The notes under the pieces: model-generated
Told to the model about the DNA's origin: nothing
The model's input: only the letters and a program-made list of their open reading frames with translations
Database searches by the model: none
Shown here: positions 1-8,187 of the stretch, one piece after another
Layout: each line of letters starts with the position of its first letter
Position numbering within the stretch: the first letter of the stretch is position 1
NCBI GenBank assembly: GCA_963833955.1
Contig: CAWHZY010000011.1
Location: 186,001-250,000 of the forward strand
DNA length: 64,000 nucleotides
Source of the DNA: Roseiarcus sp963833955
Lineage (GTDB): Bacteria; Pseudomonadota; Alphaproteobacteria; Rhizobiales; Beijerinckiaceae
Reading direction: 5' to 3'
Made by a program: the position numbers and the translations under genes

Positions 1-1
1 G

Positions 2-943
2 ATTTGCGTGATTGTGGTCGGGATCGGCGCTTATGCCGCGCACATGTCAGGGCCGCCGGCGTTTCGGATCGGCACGGGCGCCCTGGCGATGGGCCTCGGC
101 GTCAGCCTCATGCATTATGTCGGCATGTCGGCGGTGCACCTGGCCGGGCCGACGTCGTACGTTCCTTCCTATGTCGTCGCCTCCATCGCCGTGTCGATAG
201 CGGCCAGCGCCTTTGCTTTATGGACGATCGACAGCCGGCCGACCCGCCCGCGGCTGTTCCTCGGCGCGATCGCGCTCGGCCTGGCGATTTCCGGAATGCA
301 CTATACGGCGATGGCCGGGATGCGCCTGGACCCGCTCTGCTACGACGTCTCGCGCTTCATCGGCGCCGAATCGGCGCTATCGCGCAACACTCTGGCGCTG
401 CTCGCCACGGTCGTTGCGTTCGGCGTTTCCGGCGCCTTTCTTCTCTCGCTCGTGCCGGATGCGAGCGGGCCCCGAGGCGTCGAGGCGGCCCCGGCGGAGG
501 GCGGATCGCCACCCGTTCCGACAGCCGCGGGGAGCCTCGCGCCCACGCCGTTCCGCGAGGCCCCCTCCGCCGAACTGCCGCCCGTCGCGCCGTCTGTTGG
601 GCGGGCCGCCTCGATCCGGGTCGAGAAGGACGGGCGCACGCGAGACATCGTCGTCGGCGACATCTACGCCGTCCGCGCCAACGCGCATTACACCTATGTC
701 CACGATGGCGAGAAGGAATATTTCTGCACCCTCTCGATTAGCGCAGTCGAAGCGCGCCTCGATCCGGCAGCGTTCTTGAGGGTTCACCGGAGCTATATCA
801 TATCGGTCGATCGCATCGCGCGGGTCAAACGATCTGGCGAAGCCGGTATAGCCGAGCTCGGGTTGCCTGTGCGCTGCACCATCCCGATCGCGCGCGCCCA
901 CTACCGTCAGGTCAAGCTCAGAATCGGCGCAGTCGCTGGCTGA
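2..943 (+). CDS. coxC: CoxC-type MHYT-LytTR membrane sensor/regulator (5' partial)
   Basis: The frame is open from the left edge, so the N-terminus lies outside the window. Two MHYT-type repeats are visible (SLMHYVGMSAVHL and SGMHYTAMAGM) between hydrophobic helices. A Pro/Ala-rich linker follows, then a C-terminal LytTR DNA-binding domain (about the last 110 residues, with IYAVRANAHYTYVH and FLRVHRSYIIS). MHYT repeats are thought to bind copper and sense diatomic gases, and CoxC and CoxH of Oligotropha carboxidovorans have this MHYT-LytTR architecture. The position directly upstream of coxM on the same strand supports a role as CO-responsive regulator of the cluster. The sensing role is inferred; the domain assignment is strong. 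Confidence 0.85.
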   Translation: MCVIVVGIGAYAAHMSGPPAFRIGTGALAMGLGVSLMHYVGMSAVHLAGPTSYVPSYVVASIAVSIAASAFALWTIDSRPTRPRLFLGAIALGLAISGMHYTAMAGMRLDPLCYDVSRFIGAESALSRNTLALLATVVAFGVSGAFLLSLVPDASGPRGVEAAPAEGGSPPVPTAAGSLAPTPFREAPSAELPPVAPSVGRAASIRVEKDGRTRDIVVGDIYAVRANAHYTYVHDGEKEYFCTLSISAVEARLDPAAFLRVHRSYIISVDRIARVKRSGEAGIAELGLPVRCTIPIARAHYRQVKLRIGAVAG

Positions 944-962
944 TTGAGGCCGCAACGTCCTC

Positions 963-989
963 AAATGCGTCATAAGCGCTGACGCATTT
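963..989. promoter_or_regulatory. 9-bp perfect inverted repeat between coxC and coxM
   Basis: AAATGCGTC (963-971) and GACGCATTT (981-989) form a perfect 9-bp stem around a 9-nt spacer, 20 bases after the coxC stop and about 160 bases before coxM. There is no T-run, so it is not a classic intrinsic terminator. It may be an operator or an intercistronic hairpin. The remainder of the gap (990-1140) holds no gene. Confidence 0.4.
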
Positions 990-1150
990 CGTGCGCTGGA
1001 ACCGCTGTTGGCGCCTTTTCTCCCGCGCCCGTTCATCGGTCATTGATCGGCCGGCCCGGCAGGCCGAACCTCTTCTGCTCGACCTGCGCGAATTCGCGCC
1101 CGTGAGCGGCGAACCAGAAGCACGTTCGCGCCATTCAATGGGAGGACGTC

Positions 1151-2017
1151 TTGATCCCCGGTTCCTTCGAGTATCATCGGCCGGCCGATCTCTCGGAAGC
1201 GGTCGCGCTCCTTAGCCGGCTCGATTCCGAGGCGCGCGTCATTGCCGGCGGCCACAGCCTGATTCCGATGATGAAACTGCGCCTCGCCACGCCGACCCAT
1301 CTCATCGACCTCGCGGGCATCGCGGAACTGAAGGGGGTGCGCCTCGAGGGAAGCGAAATCGTCATCGGCGCGATGACGACCCAGCACGAGATCATCGGCA
1401 GCGACTTGCTGGCGCAGCATGCGCCCATCCTGCGTGAGACGGCAGAAGTAATCGCCGATCCGCAGGTGCGCTATCTTGGCACGATTGGCGGCAATGTCGC
1501 CAATGGCGACCCAGGAAACGACATGCCGGCGCTGATGATGACGCTTGGCGCGACTTATGTGCTGCGAGGCGCAAGCGGCGCGCGGCGCGTTGTGGCGCGC
1601 GACTATTACCTCTCAGCTTATGAAACCGCCGCTGAGCCCGGCGAGGTGCTCGCCGCCATCCGTATCCCCGCGCCCCCTCCCGGTCACGGCTGGGCGTATG
1701 AGAAGCTCAAGCGCAAGGTCGGCGATTACGCGACCGCGGCGGCGGCGGTGATCCTGACCGTCTCGGGCGGCAGAATCGCAACCTGCGCGATCGGCCTCAC
1801 CAATGTCGCCGGAACGGCTCTGTTCGCCGCCGACGCGGCGGCCTCGGTCGTCGGGACCGCACTCGACAAGCCGACGCTCGCCCGGGCCGCAGCCGCCGCG
1901 ACGGCGATCGCCGAGCCCGCCGCGGACGGTCGCGGCTCCGCCGAGTATCGCGCCAAAATGGCGGGCGTCATGACCGCGCGGGCGCTCGCGCGCGCCTTTG
2001 CGCGCGCCAAATCCTGA
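1151..2017 (+). CDS. coxM: CO dehydrogenase medium (FAD-binding) subunit CoxM
   Basis: This 288-residue protein is the flavoprotein subunit of aerobic CO dehydrogenase, passing electrons from the CoxS iron-sulfur clusters to FAD and on to the respiratory chain. The FAD-binding motifs AGGHSLIPMMKLR (about residues 32-44) and TIGGNVANGDPGND (about 111-124) are both present, and the length matches the family. The start is a TTG at 1151, chosen because a strong GGAGGA ribosome-binding site sits at 1141-1146 and no better ATG precedes the conserved N-terminus (MIPGSFEYHRPADL). It is the first of the three structural genes, with 11 bases before coxS. Confidence 0.95.
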   Translation: MIPGSFEYHRPADLSEAVALLSRLDSEARVIAGGHSLIPMMKLRLATPTHLIDLAGIAELKGVRLEGSEIVIGAMTTQHEIIGSDLLAQHAPILRETAEVIADPQVRYLGTIGGNVANGDPGNDMPALMMTLGATYVLRGASGARRVVARDYYLSAYETAAEPGEVLAAIRIPAPPPGHGWAYEKLKRKVGDYATAAAAVILTVSGGRIATCAIGLTNVAGTALFAADAAASVVGTALDKPTLARAAAAATAIAEPAADGRGSAEYRAKMAGVMTARALARAFARAKS

Positions 2018-2028
2018 AAGGCCCCGCC

Positions 2029-2529
2029 ATGTCTCTCACCAACGTCAGCATGACGATCAACGGCAAGTCGATGTCCGCCGCCGTTGAGCCGCGCACTCTG
2101 CTCATCCATTACCTGCGCGAGAACCTCGGACTGACGGGAGCGCATATCGGCTGCGACACCTCTCATTGCGGCGCTTGCACGGTCGATGTCGACGGCCGGT
2201 CAGTGAAATCCTGCACGATGTTCGCCGTCCAGGCCGCGGGCGCAAACGTCCTCACCATCGAGGGCATGGCCGGCGCCGACGGCGCGCTCAGCGCCCTGCA
2301 GGAAGGGTTCCGCGAGATGCACGGGCTCCAGTGCGGCTATTGCACGCCGGGCATGATCATCCGCGCCCATCGGCTGTTGCAGGAGAACCCGAACCCGTCC
2401 GAAAGCGAAATCCGCATCGGCATTTCGGGCAACCTCTGCCGCTGCACCGGATACCAGAACATCGTGCGCGCCATCCAATACGCCGCCGCCAAGATGGCCG
2501 GTCTCGAATTCAAGGAAGCCGCGGAATGA
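2029..2529 (+). CDS. coxS: CO dehydrogenase small [2Fe-2S] subunit CoxS
   Basis: This 166-residue iron-sulfur subunit of the molybdenum hydroxylase carries electrons between the molybdenum-copper site of CoxL and the FAD of CoxM. The plant-ferredoxin-type cluster ligands are C42, C47, C50 and C62 (GCDTSHCGAC...SC). The second cluster ligands are C102, C105, C137 and C139 (CGYC...CRC). Both sets are complete. The stop codon overlaps the coxL start as ATGA, implying translational coupling. Confidence 0.97.
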   Translation: MSLTNVSMTINGKSMSAAVEPRTLLIHYLRENLGLTGAHIGCDTSHCGACTVDVDGRSVKSCTMFAVQAAGANVLTIEGMAGADGALSALQEGFREMHGLQCGYCTPGMIIRAHRLLQENPNPSESEIRIGISGNLCRCTGYQNIVRAIQYAAAKMAGLEFKEAAE

Positions 2530-4949
2530 ACGACGCCCCCTCACCCACTTCGATCGAGCGCGCCGAAAAACTGCAGGGCATGGGCTGCAAGCGCAAGCGC
2601 GTCGAGGACGTGCGCTTCACGCAAGGACGCGGCAATTATGTCGACGATATCAAGCTTCCGGGCATGCTGCATGGCGACTTCCACCGCTCGAGCCACGCCC
2701 ACGCGCGCATCGTCAAGATCGACACCTCCAAGGCCAAGGCCGTGCCCGGCGTGGTCGCCGTCCTGACCGCCGAGGACTTGAAAGGCGTCAATCTTGCCTG
2801 GATGCCGACGCTCGCCGGCGACGTCCAGATGGTGCTCGCCGACGGCAAGGTTCTGTTCCAGAACCAGGAGGTTGCGTTCGTCGTCGCCACCGACCGCTAT
2901 GTCGCCGCCGACGCCGCGGACCTGGTCGAGGTCGAATATGAAGCGCTTCCCGTCGTCGTCGACCCGTTCAAGGCGATGGATCTAGACGCCCCAATCCTGC
3001 GCGAGGATATCAAGGACAAGAAAGACGGCGCCCACGGGCCGCGCAACCATCCCAACCACATCTTCAACTGGCAGGTCGGCGACCGGGAGCTGACCGACGC
3101 CGCCTTCGTGAAGGCCGAGGTTAAGACCAAGGACCTGCTCAGCTATCAGCGCGTCCACCCCTGCCCGCTCGAGACTTGCCAGTGCGTCGTCAGCTTCAAC
3201 AAGATCACCGGCGATCTCACCATCTACGGCACCTTCCAGGCGCCCCATGTCATCCGCACGGTCGTCGCGCTGATCTCGAGCATTCCCGAGCAGAAGATCC
3301 ACGTCATCTCGCCTGACATCGGCGGCGGCTTCGGCAACAAGGTCGGCGCTTATCCTGGTTATATCTGCGCCGCAGTCGCCTCGATCGTGACCGGCCTTCC
3401 GGTCAAATGGGTCGAGGACCGGATCGAGAACCTCTCCACCACCTCATTCGCGCGCGACTATCATATGACGACCGAGATCGCGGCGACGCGTGATGGCCGG
3501 GTCACGGGGCTACGCGTGCACATCCTCGCCGACCACGGCGCGTTCGACGCCTGCGCCGATCCGTCGAAATGGCCTGCAGGCTTCGCCAACATCGTCACCG
3601 GCTCCTACGACTTCCCGGTCGCGCACCTTTCGGTCGACGGCGTCTACACCAACAAGGCGCCCGGCGGCGTCGCCTACCGTTGCTCGTTCCGCGTCACCGA
3701 AGTCGCCTATGCGATCGAGCGCGCGATGGACATCATGGCGCAAAAATTGGGACTCGATCCGGTCGACTTCCGGATCAAAAATTTCATCAAGCGCGAGCAG
3801 TTTCCCTACAATTCGGCGCTCGGGTGGGAATACGATTCGGGCGACTATCACACCGCGATGCAGAAGGCGCTCGACGCCACCGATTATCGCAAGCTGCGGG
3901 AGGAGCAGAAGGCGAAGCAAGAAGCGTTCAAGCGCGGCGAGACCCGTGAGCTCATGGGGATCGGCGTCGCCTTTTTCACCGAGATCGTCGGCGCCGGCCC
4001 GTCGAAGAACTGCGACATTCTCGGCATCGCGATGTTCGATTCCTGCGAGATTCGCATCCATCCGACCGGCAAGGGCATCGCGCGCATGGGCACGAAGAGC
4101 CAGGGCCAGGGTCACGAGACCACCTGGGCCCAGATCATCGCGACCGAGATCGGCATTCCCGCCGACGACATCATGGTCGAGGAAGGCAACACCGACACCG
4201 CGCCCTACGGCCTCGGCACTTATGGATCACGTTCAACCCCGGTTGCCGGGGCCGCGATCGCGATGGCCGCGCGCAAGGTCAAAGCCAAGGCCCAGATGAT
4301 CGCGGCGTACATGCTCGAAGTTCACGAGGGCGATCTCGAATGGGACGTCGACCGGTTCAGCGTCAAGGGCAATCCGGGCGCGTTCAGGACGATGAGCCAG
4401 ATCGCCTGGGCCGCCTATAACAAGATTCCGCCCGGAATGGAGCCCGGCCTCGAGGCCGTCAGCTATTACGACCCGCCGAACATGACCTATCCGTTCGGCG
4501 CCTACATTTGCGTGATGGACATCGACGTCGACACCGGCGTTCACAAAGTGAGGCGCTTCTACGCCCTCGACGATTGCGGCACGCGCATCAACCCGATGAT
4601 CATCGAGGGTCAGGTGCACGGCGGCTGCACCGAGGGCTACGCCATCGCAATGGGTCAGGAGATTCTCTACGACGAGGACGGCAACGTCAAAGGCGCGTCG
4701 TTCATGGACTATTTCCTGCCGACCGCTGTCGAAACGCCGCATTGGGAAACCGACTACACGGTCACGCCTTCGCCGCATCATCCGATCGGCGCAAAGGGCG
4801 TCGGCGAAAGCCCGAATGTCGGCAGCGTGCCGTGCTTTGCGAATGCGGTGAACGACGCGTTCAAGTTCGCGGGCTCGACTCACATTGCCATGCCCCATGA
4901 CGCTTATCGCATCTGGCAGGCGGCGGAGGATCTGGGGCTGCACGCATGA
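2526..4949 (+). CDS. coxL: Form I aerobic CO dehydrogenase large catalytic subunit CoxL
   Basis: This 807-residue molybdopterin subunit oxidises CO to CO2 at a Mo-S-Cu centre. The diagnostic form I loop AYRCSFR is present, and its copper-binding cysteine is C386 (C388 in Oligotropha). The catalytic base lies in GAKGVGES at E761 (E763 in Oligotropha). The molybdopterin-binding GGGFGNK and SQGQGHETTWAQ stretches are also seen. The start is the ATG at 2526, which overlaps the coxS stop by four bases; the reading frame is also open further upstream, but only inside coxS. Nothing suggests inactivation. The motif separates it from form II (AYRGAGR) homologues whose CO activity is doubtful. Confidence 0.98.
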   Translation: MNDAPSPTSIERAEKLQGMGCKRKRVEDVRFTQGRGNYVDDIKLPGMLHGDFHRSSHAHARIVKIDTSKAKAVPGVVAVLTAEDLKGVNLAWMPTLAGDVQMVLADGKVLFQNQEVAFVVATDRYVAADAADLVEVEYEALPVVVDPFKAMDLDAPILREDIKDKKDGAHGPRNHPNHIFNWQVGDRELTDAAFVKAEVKTKDLLSYQRVHPCPLETCQCVVSFNKITGDLTIYGTFQAPHVIRTVVALISSIPEQKIHVISPDIGGGFGNKVGAYPGYICAAVASIVTGLPVKWVEDRIENLSTTSFARDYHMTTEIAATRDGRVTGLRVHILADHGAFDACADPSKWPAGFANIVTGSYDFPVAHLSVDGVYTNKAPGGVAYRCSFRVTEVAYAIERAMDIMAQKLGLDPVDFRIKNFIKREQFPYNSALGWEYDSGDYHTAMQKALDATDYRKLREEQKAKQEAFKRGETRELMGIGVAFFTEIVGAGPSKNCDILGIAMFDSCEIRIHPTGKGIARMGTKSQGQGHETTWAQIIATEIGIPADDIMVEEGNTDTAPYGLGTYGSRSTPVAGAAIAMAARKVKAKAQMIAAYMLEVHEGDLEWDVDRFSVKGNPGAFRTMSQIAWAAYNKIPPGMEPGLEAVSYYDPPNMTYPFGAYICVMDIDVDTGVHKVRRFYALDDCGTRINPMIIEGQVHGGCTEGYAIAMGQEILYDEDGNVKGASFMDYFLPTAVETPHWETDYTVTPSPHHPIGAKGVGESPNVGSVPCFANAVNDAFKFAGSTHIAMPHDAYRIWQAAEDLGLHA

Positions 4950-4962
4950 GCACGAAGGCGGC

Positions 4963-5113
4963 CCCTATTCCCTTCTCCCTCCGGGAGAAGGTGGACGCGC
5001 CGAAGGCGCGGCCGGATGAGGGCCTGTGACGTGACTCGTAGTCCCATTACGAACGCCCTCACCCCCGACCCCTCTCCTCGATGGAGAGGGGAGGAAGAGG
5101 CAGGGGAGTCCGC
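4963..5113. repeat. Two REP-like palindromic elements between coxL and coxD
   Basis: The coxL-coxD gap is filled by hairpin-forming modules. TTCTCCC-tcc-GGGAGAA is at 4973-4989, CGCGCC-gaa-GGCGCG at 4996-5010, and CCCCTCTCC-tcgat-GGAGAGGGG at 5069-5091. The phrases around them (ending in gatgagggcc, and ccctcacccccgacc) are typical of palindromic repeats scattered through rhizobial genomes. Together they could terminate transcription or stabilise the 3' end of coxMSL mRNA relative to coxDEF. Confidence 0.65.
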
Positions 5114-5115
5114 GC

Positions 5116-6006
5116 ATGCCTAGCGGCCAAATCCCGCGCGACGCCATCGCGGCGCGCCTCGCCGAAGTCGGTTACGTCGCCGACCGCGACCTCGCCACTG
5201 CGCTGTGGATGATGGACACCCTCAAGCGCCCGCTTCTGATCGAGGGCGAAGCCGGCGTCGGCAAGACCGAAGTCGCCAAGGCGCTTGCCGCGCTTCATGG
5301 CTGCGAACTCATCCGCATGCAATGCTATGAGGGACTCGACGCGAGCTCCGCGCTCTATGAGTGGAACTACCAGCGCCAGTTGCTGGCGATCAAGGCGCGC
5401 GAGGGCGGCGGCTCCAGCGCCTCCGAGATCGAAGCGCAGATCTTTTCGGAAGACTATCTGCTCGAGCGGCCGCTGCTCAGCGCCATCCGGCGAAAGACAT
5501 CGCCCGTGCTGCTGGTCGACGAAGTCGACCGCGCCGACGAGGAATTCGAGGCGTTCCTGCTTGAGCTCCTGTCGGACTTTCAGGTCACGATTCCCGAATT
5601 CGGCACGGTTACGGCGCTTTCGATCCCGCGCGTGGTGCTGACTTCCAACGCCACACGCGAGCTCTCGGACGCGCTGCGCCGCCGCTGCCTCTATCACTAC
5701 CTCGATTTTCCGGACATCGATCGCGAGGCGGCGATTCTGCTCAACCGCCAACCCAACCTCGACGCCAATTTCGCCCTTCAGATCGCGCGCATGGTCGGAA
5801 TGTTGCGCAAGGAAGAGCTGAAGAAGGTTCCAGGCGTCGCTGAAACGCTCGACTGGGCGGCCACCCTCGCTGGCCTTGAAGTCAAGGATCTGCATGACGA
5901 CCCGGAGATTGTGCATGCGACGCTGATAGCGCTTTTGAAAACCCGAGAGGACCGCGCCTCGATCAGCCTGGAGACGACGAGCCGGCTCGTCGGCCAAGTC
6001 GCGTGA
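5116..6006 (+). CDS. coxD: CoxD, MoxR-type AAA+ ATPase for CODH maturation
   Basis: This 296-residue AAA+ ATPase has Walker A GEAGVGKT at residues 44-51 (K50) and Walker B VLLVDEVDR (D135, E136), plus a sensor region TSNATRELSDALRRRC. In Oligotropha, CoxD is a chaperone-like ATPase needed to assemble the Mo-S-Cu active site of CoxL. A GGGGAG ribosome-binding site lies eight bases before the ATG. It is followed by the VWA-domain gene coxE, the usual MoxR plus VWA pairing. Family and role are well supported by the motifs and context. Confidence 0.93.
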   Translation: MPSGQIPRDAIAARLAEVGYVADRDLATALWMMDTLKRPLLIEGEAGVGKTEVAKALAALHGCELIRMQCYEGLDASSALYEWNYQRQLLAIKAREGGGSSASEIEAQIFSEDYLLERPLLSAIRRKTSPVLLVDEVDRADEEFEAFLLELLSDFQVTIPEFGTVTALSIPRVVLTSNATRELSDALRRRCLYHYLDFPDIDREAAILLNRQPNLDANFALQIARMVGMLRKEELKKVPGVAETLDWAATLAGLEVKDLHDDPEIVHATLIALLKTREDRASISLETTSRLVGQVA

Positions 6007-6019
6007 GAGGCGTCGCGTG

Positions 6020-7213
6020 ATGGGCGCGGAGGGCTTTGCCGTGGAAGGACCCGGACCCGGTCCGGCGATGCGCAAGCGCCTTTCTGGATTTGTCGTCACC
6101 TTGCGCGACGCAGGCTTCGTCATTGGCCAAGCCGAAACGCAGGACGCGGCACGGCTGATGTGGAGCCCGATGGCCGAGCGGCCCGAACGCCTGCGCGCCG
6201 CGATGCGAACTCTGTTCGCTTCACGCCGAACGGAGCTTACCCGGTTCGACGAATTGTTCGACGCGTTTTGGCGCGGGCGCGGTGTGAAGAGCGCTGTGAG
6301 GATCAATACCGAGGCGCTCGCCGCCCGCTCACCGCGGCGTTTCGAGCAAGGCCCCGGCGCCGACGATCAGCGACAGGAGCCGACCCACATCGGCGAAGGC
6401 GGCGCTCCCGACGGCGCTTCGGTTGATGGCGGCGGGCGCCATGAAGGCGCGTCGGCGCGGGAGGCGATTTCCAGGAAGGACATCGCGGCGTTCGCGGGCG
6501 ACAGGGAGCGCGCCCGAGCCGCGGAGCTCGCCGAACGCTTTGCGCGGGTGATGCGGACGCGGCTCACGCGTCGCGAGCGCGCACGCCGGCGCGGCCGGCG
6601 GCTCGACTTGCGCGCGACCATTAGGCTCAGCGTCGCGCATGGTGGCGAACCGCTCGACCTCAAATTTCGCCGGCGCAAGATCAAGCCGCTCAGACTCGTC
6701 GTCTTGCTCGACGCGTCCGGCTCAATGGAATCCTATATCGCGTTTTTCACCCGCTTCCTGCACGCCGTCACGCAGGTCTTTCGCGAGTCCGAGGCCTTCC
6801 TGTTTCATACGCGGCTTGCGCATGTTTCCTCCGCGCTGAGAGAACGCGATCCGGCTCGCGCGCTCGATCGCCTTGCGCTTATGGCGGCTGGCGTGGGCGG
6901 CGGCACAAAGATCGGCGAGTGCCTGGCGGCGTTCAATCGCATTCATGCGCGGCGCGTCATCCATTCCCGCACGTGCGTGATGATTCTTTCGGACGGATAC
7001 GACACCGGGCCGCCGGAGCTGCTCTCGGCGGCGATGCGCGACCTGAGGCGGCGCTGCAGGCGCATCGTTTGGCTGAACCCTCTGACCGGGCGCGCCGGGT
7101 TCGAGCCCAGTGCGCGCGGCATGCAGGCGGCCCTGCCCTACCTCGACCTGTTTGCCCCCGCGCATAGTCTCGAGAGCCTCGCGGCGCTCGAGCCCTATCT
7201 GGCGAGAATATAA
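6020..7213 (+). CDS. coxE: CoxE, VWA-domain partner of CoxD
   Basis: This 397-residue protein has a C-terminal von Willebrand A domain. The MIDAS metal site is LDASGSMES (D231, S233, S235), followed by the strand ILSDGYDTG. The N-terminal half is helical and charged, as in other CoxE proteins. It is expected to act with the CoxD ATPase in active-site maturation of CO dehydrogenase. The ATG at 6020 is preferred because GAGAGG lies nine bases upstream; a GTG three bases earlier is also possible. Its stop overlaps the coxF start as TAATG. Confidence 0.9.
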   Translation: MGAEGFAVEGPGPGPAMRKRLSGFVVTLRDAGFVIGQAETQDAARLMWSPMAERPERLRAAMRTLFASRRTELTRFDELFDAFWRGRGVKSAVRINTEALAARSPRRFEQGPGADDQRQEPTHIGEGGAPDGASVDGGGRHEGASAREAISRKDIAAFAGDRERARAAELAERFARVMRTRLTRRERARRRGRRLDLRATIRLSVAHGGEPLDLKFRRRKIKPLRLVVLLDASGSMESYIAFFTRFLHAVTQVFRESEAFLFHTRLAHVSSALRERDPARALDRLALMAAGVGGGTKIGECLAAFNRIHARRVIHSRTCVMILSDGYDTGPPELLSAAMRDLRRRCRRIVWLNPLTGRAGFEPSARGMQAALPYLDLFAPAHSLESLAALEPYLARI

Positions 7214-8037
7214 TGGGCGTGCTCGAGGAAGCCGCGTTGCGTCAGGCCCAGGGCCAAACGTTCGCGCTCGCCACGGTCGTTCGCACCGTCTCCGTCACCG
7301 CCGCGAAGGCGGGCGCTAAGGCCTTGATCGGGCCGGACGGCTCGATCGAAGAAGGGTGGATCGGCGGCGGATGCGCGCGCGCCGCGGTCGTCAAGGCAGC
7401 GCGCCAATGCATGGCGGATGGCCAATCGCGGCTCGTCTCGATTGCGCCCAAAGACGCGCTTGCCGAACTCGGCGCCGCGGCGGGCGAGGAGCGCGGCGGC
7501 GTCTTCTACGCCAAGAATTCCTGCCCGAGCCAGGGCACGATGGACGTGTTCGTCGAGCCCGTTCTGCCGAGCCCGCGCCTCTTGATCCTCGGCGCCTCGC
7601 CGGTCGCCATGGCGCTCGCGAATTTAGCGCCCTCGATGGGCTTCGACGTCGCGGTGGCGGCGGCCCCGGAGGAGCATGACCGATTCGGTCCGGGCGTTCG
7701 GCGCCTCCTAGGCGTGGCGGCGCCGACCGAGGCCGGCGAGAACGCATTCGTCGTGGTCTCGACCCAGGGCGCAGGGGACCGCGCCGCGCTGAAAAGCGCG
7801 GCCTCGATGGACGCACGCTACCGCGCCTTCGTCGGCTCGCGCCGCAAAGCCGAAACGCTCAAGACCGAACTCGCCAAGGAGGGCGTATCCGAGGAAGCTT
7901 TGGCCGCGATCAAGGCGCCGGCCGGGCTCGACATCTCCGCGATCTCCGCCGATGAGATCGCGCTTTCCATTCTCGCGGAGATGGTCGCCGCCCGGCGCAG
8001 GCCCGAACGCCCATCGATTGAAGATGCGATCGATTAG
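7213..8037 (+). CDS. coxF: CoxF, XdhC/CoxI-family maturation factor
   Basis: This 274-residue protein has an N-terminal XdhC/CoxI domain with the GGGCARAAVVKAA motif and a C-terminal Rossmann-like domain beginning LLILGASPVAMALANLA. XdhC-family proteins bind and sulfurate the molybdenum cofactor before insertion, so CoxF probably delivers mature cofactor to CoxL. The start overlaps the coxE stop by one base, consistent with a coxDEF operon segment. It is the last gene of the cluster: no coxG, coxH, coxI or coxK follows, and the next genes are on the opposite strand. Confidence 0.88.
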   Translation: MGVLEEAALRQAQGQTFALATVVRTVSVTAAKAGAKALIGPDGSIEEGWIGGGCARAAVVKAARQCMADGQSRLVSIAPKDALAELGAAAGEERGGVFYAKNSCPSQGTMDVFVEPVLPSPRLLILGASPVAMALANLAPSMGFDVAVAAAPEEHDRFGPGVRRLLGVAAPTEAGENAFVVVSTQGAGDRAALKSAASMDARYRAFVGSRRKAETLKTELAKEGVSEEALAAIKAPAGLDISAISADEIALSILAEMVAARRRPERPSIEDAID

Positions 8038-8080
8038 CGTGGACGCGACCGGGTGAAGCAAGTCGTCGCATTCAAATAAT

Positions 8081-8173
8081 CGTCATTGCGAGCGAAGCGA
8101 AGCCATCCGGGGGAACGCAGAGCCCCGAGACTCCTGGATCGCCACGTCGGCCTTCGGCCTCCTCGCGATGACG
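8081..8173. repeat. REP-like palindromic interspersed repeat after coxF
   Basis: The left arm cgtcattgcgagcgaagcga and the right arm, which reads toward ctcgcgatgacg, are imperfect reverse complements across about 93 bases, with an internal ggccttcggcc hairpin. The opening CGTCATTGCGAGCG is characteristic of a palindromic repeat found many times per genome in Hyphomicrobiales. It lies between the converging coxF and RND operons, where it could act as a bidirectional terminator. Confidence 0.7.
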
Positions 8174-8187
8174 AACGGAGCGACCGG

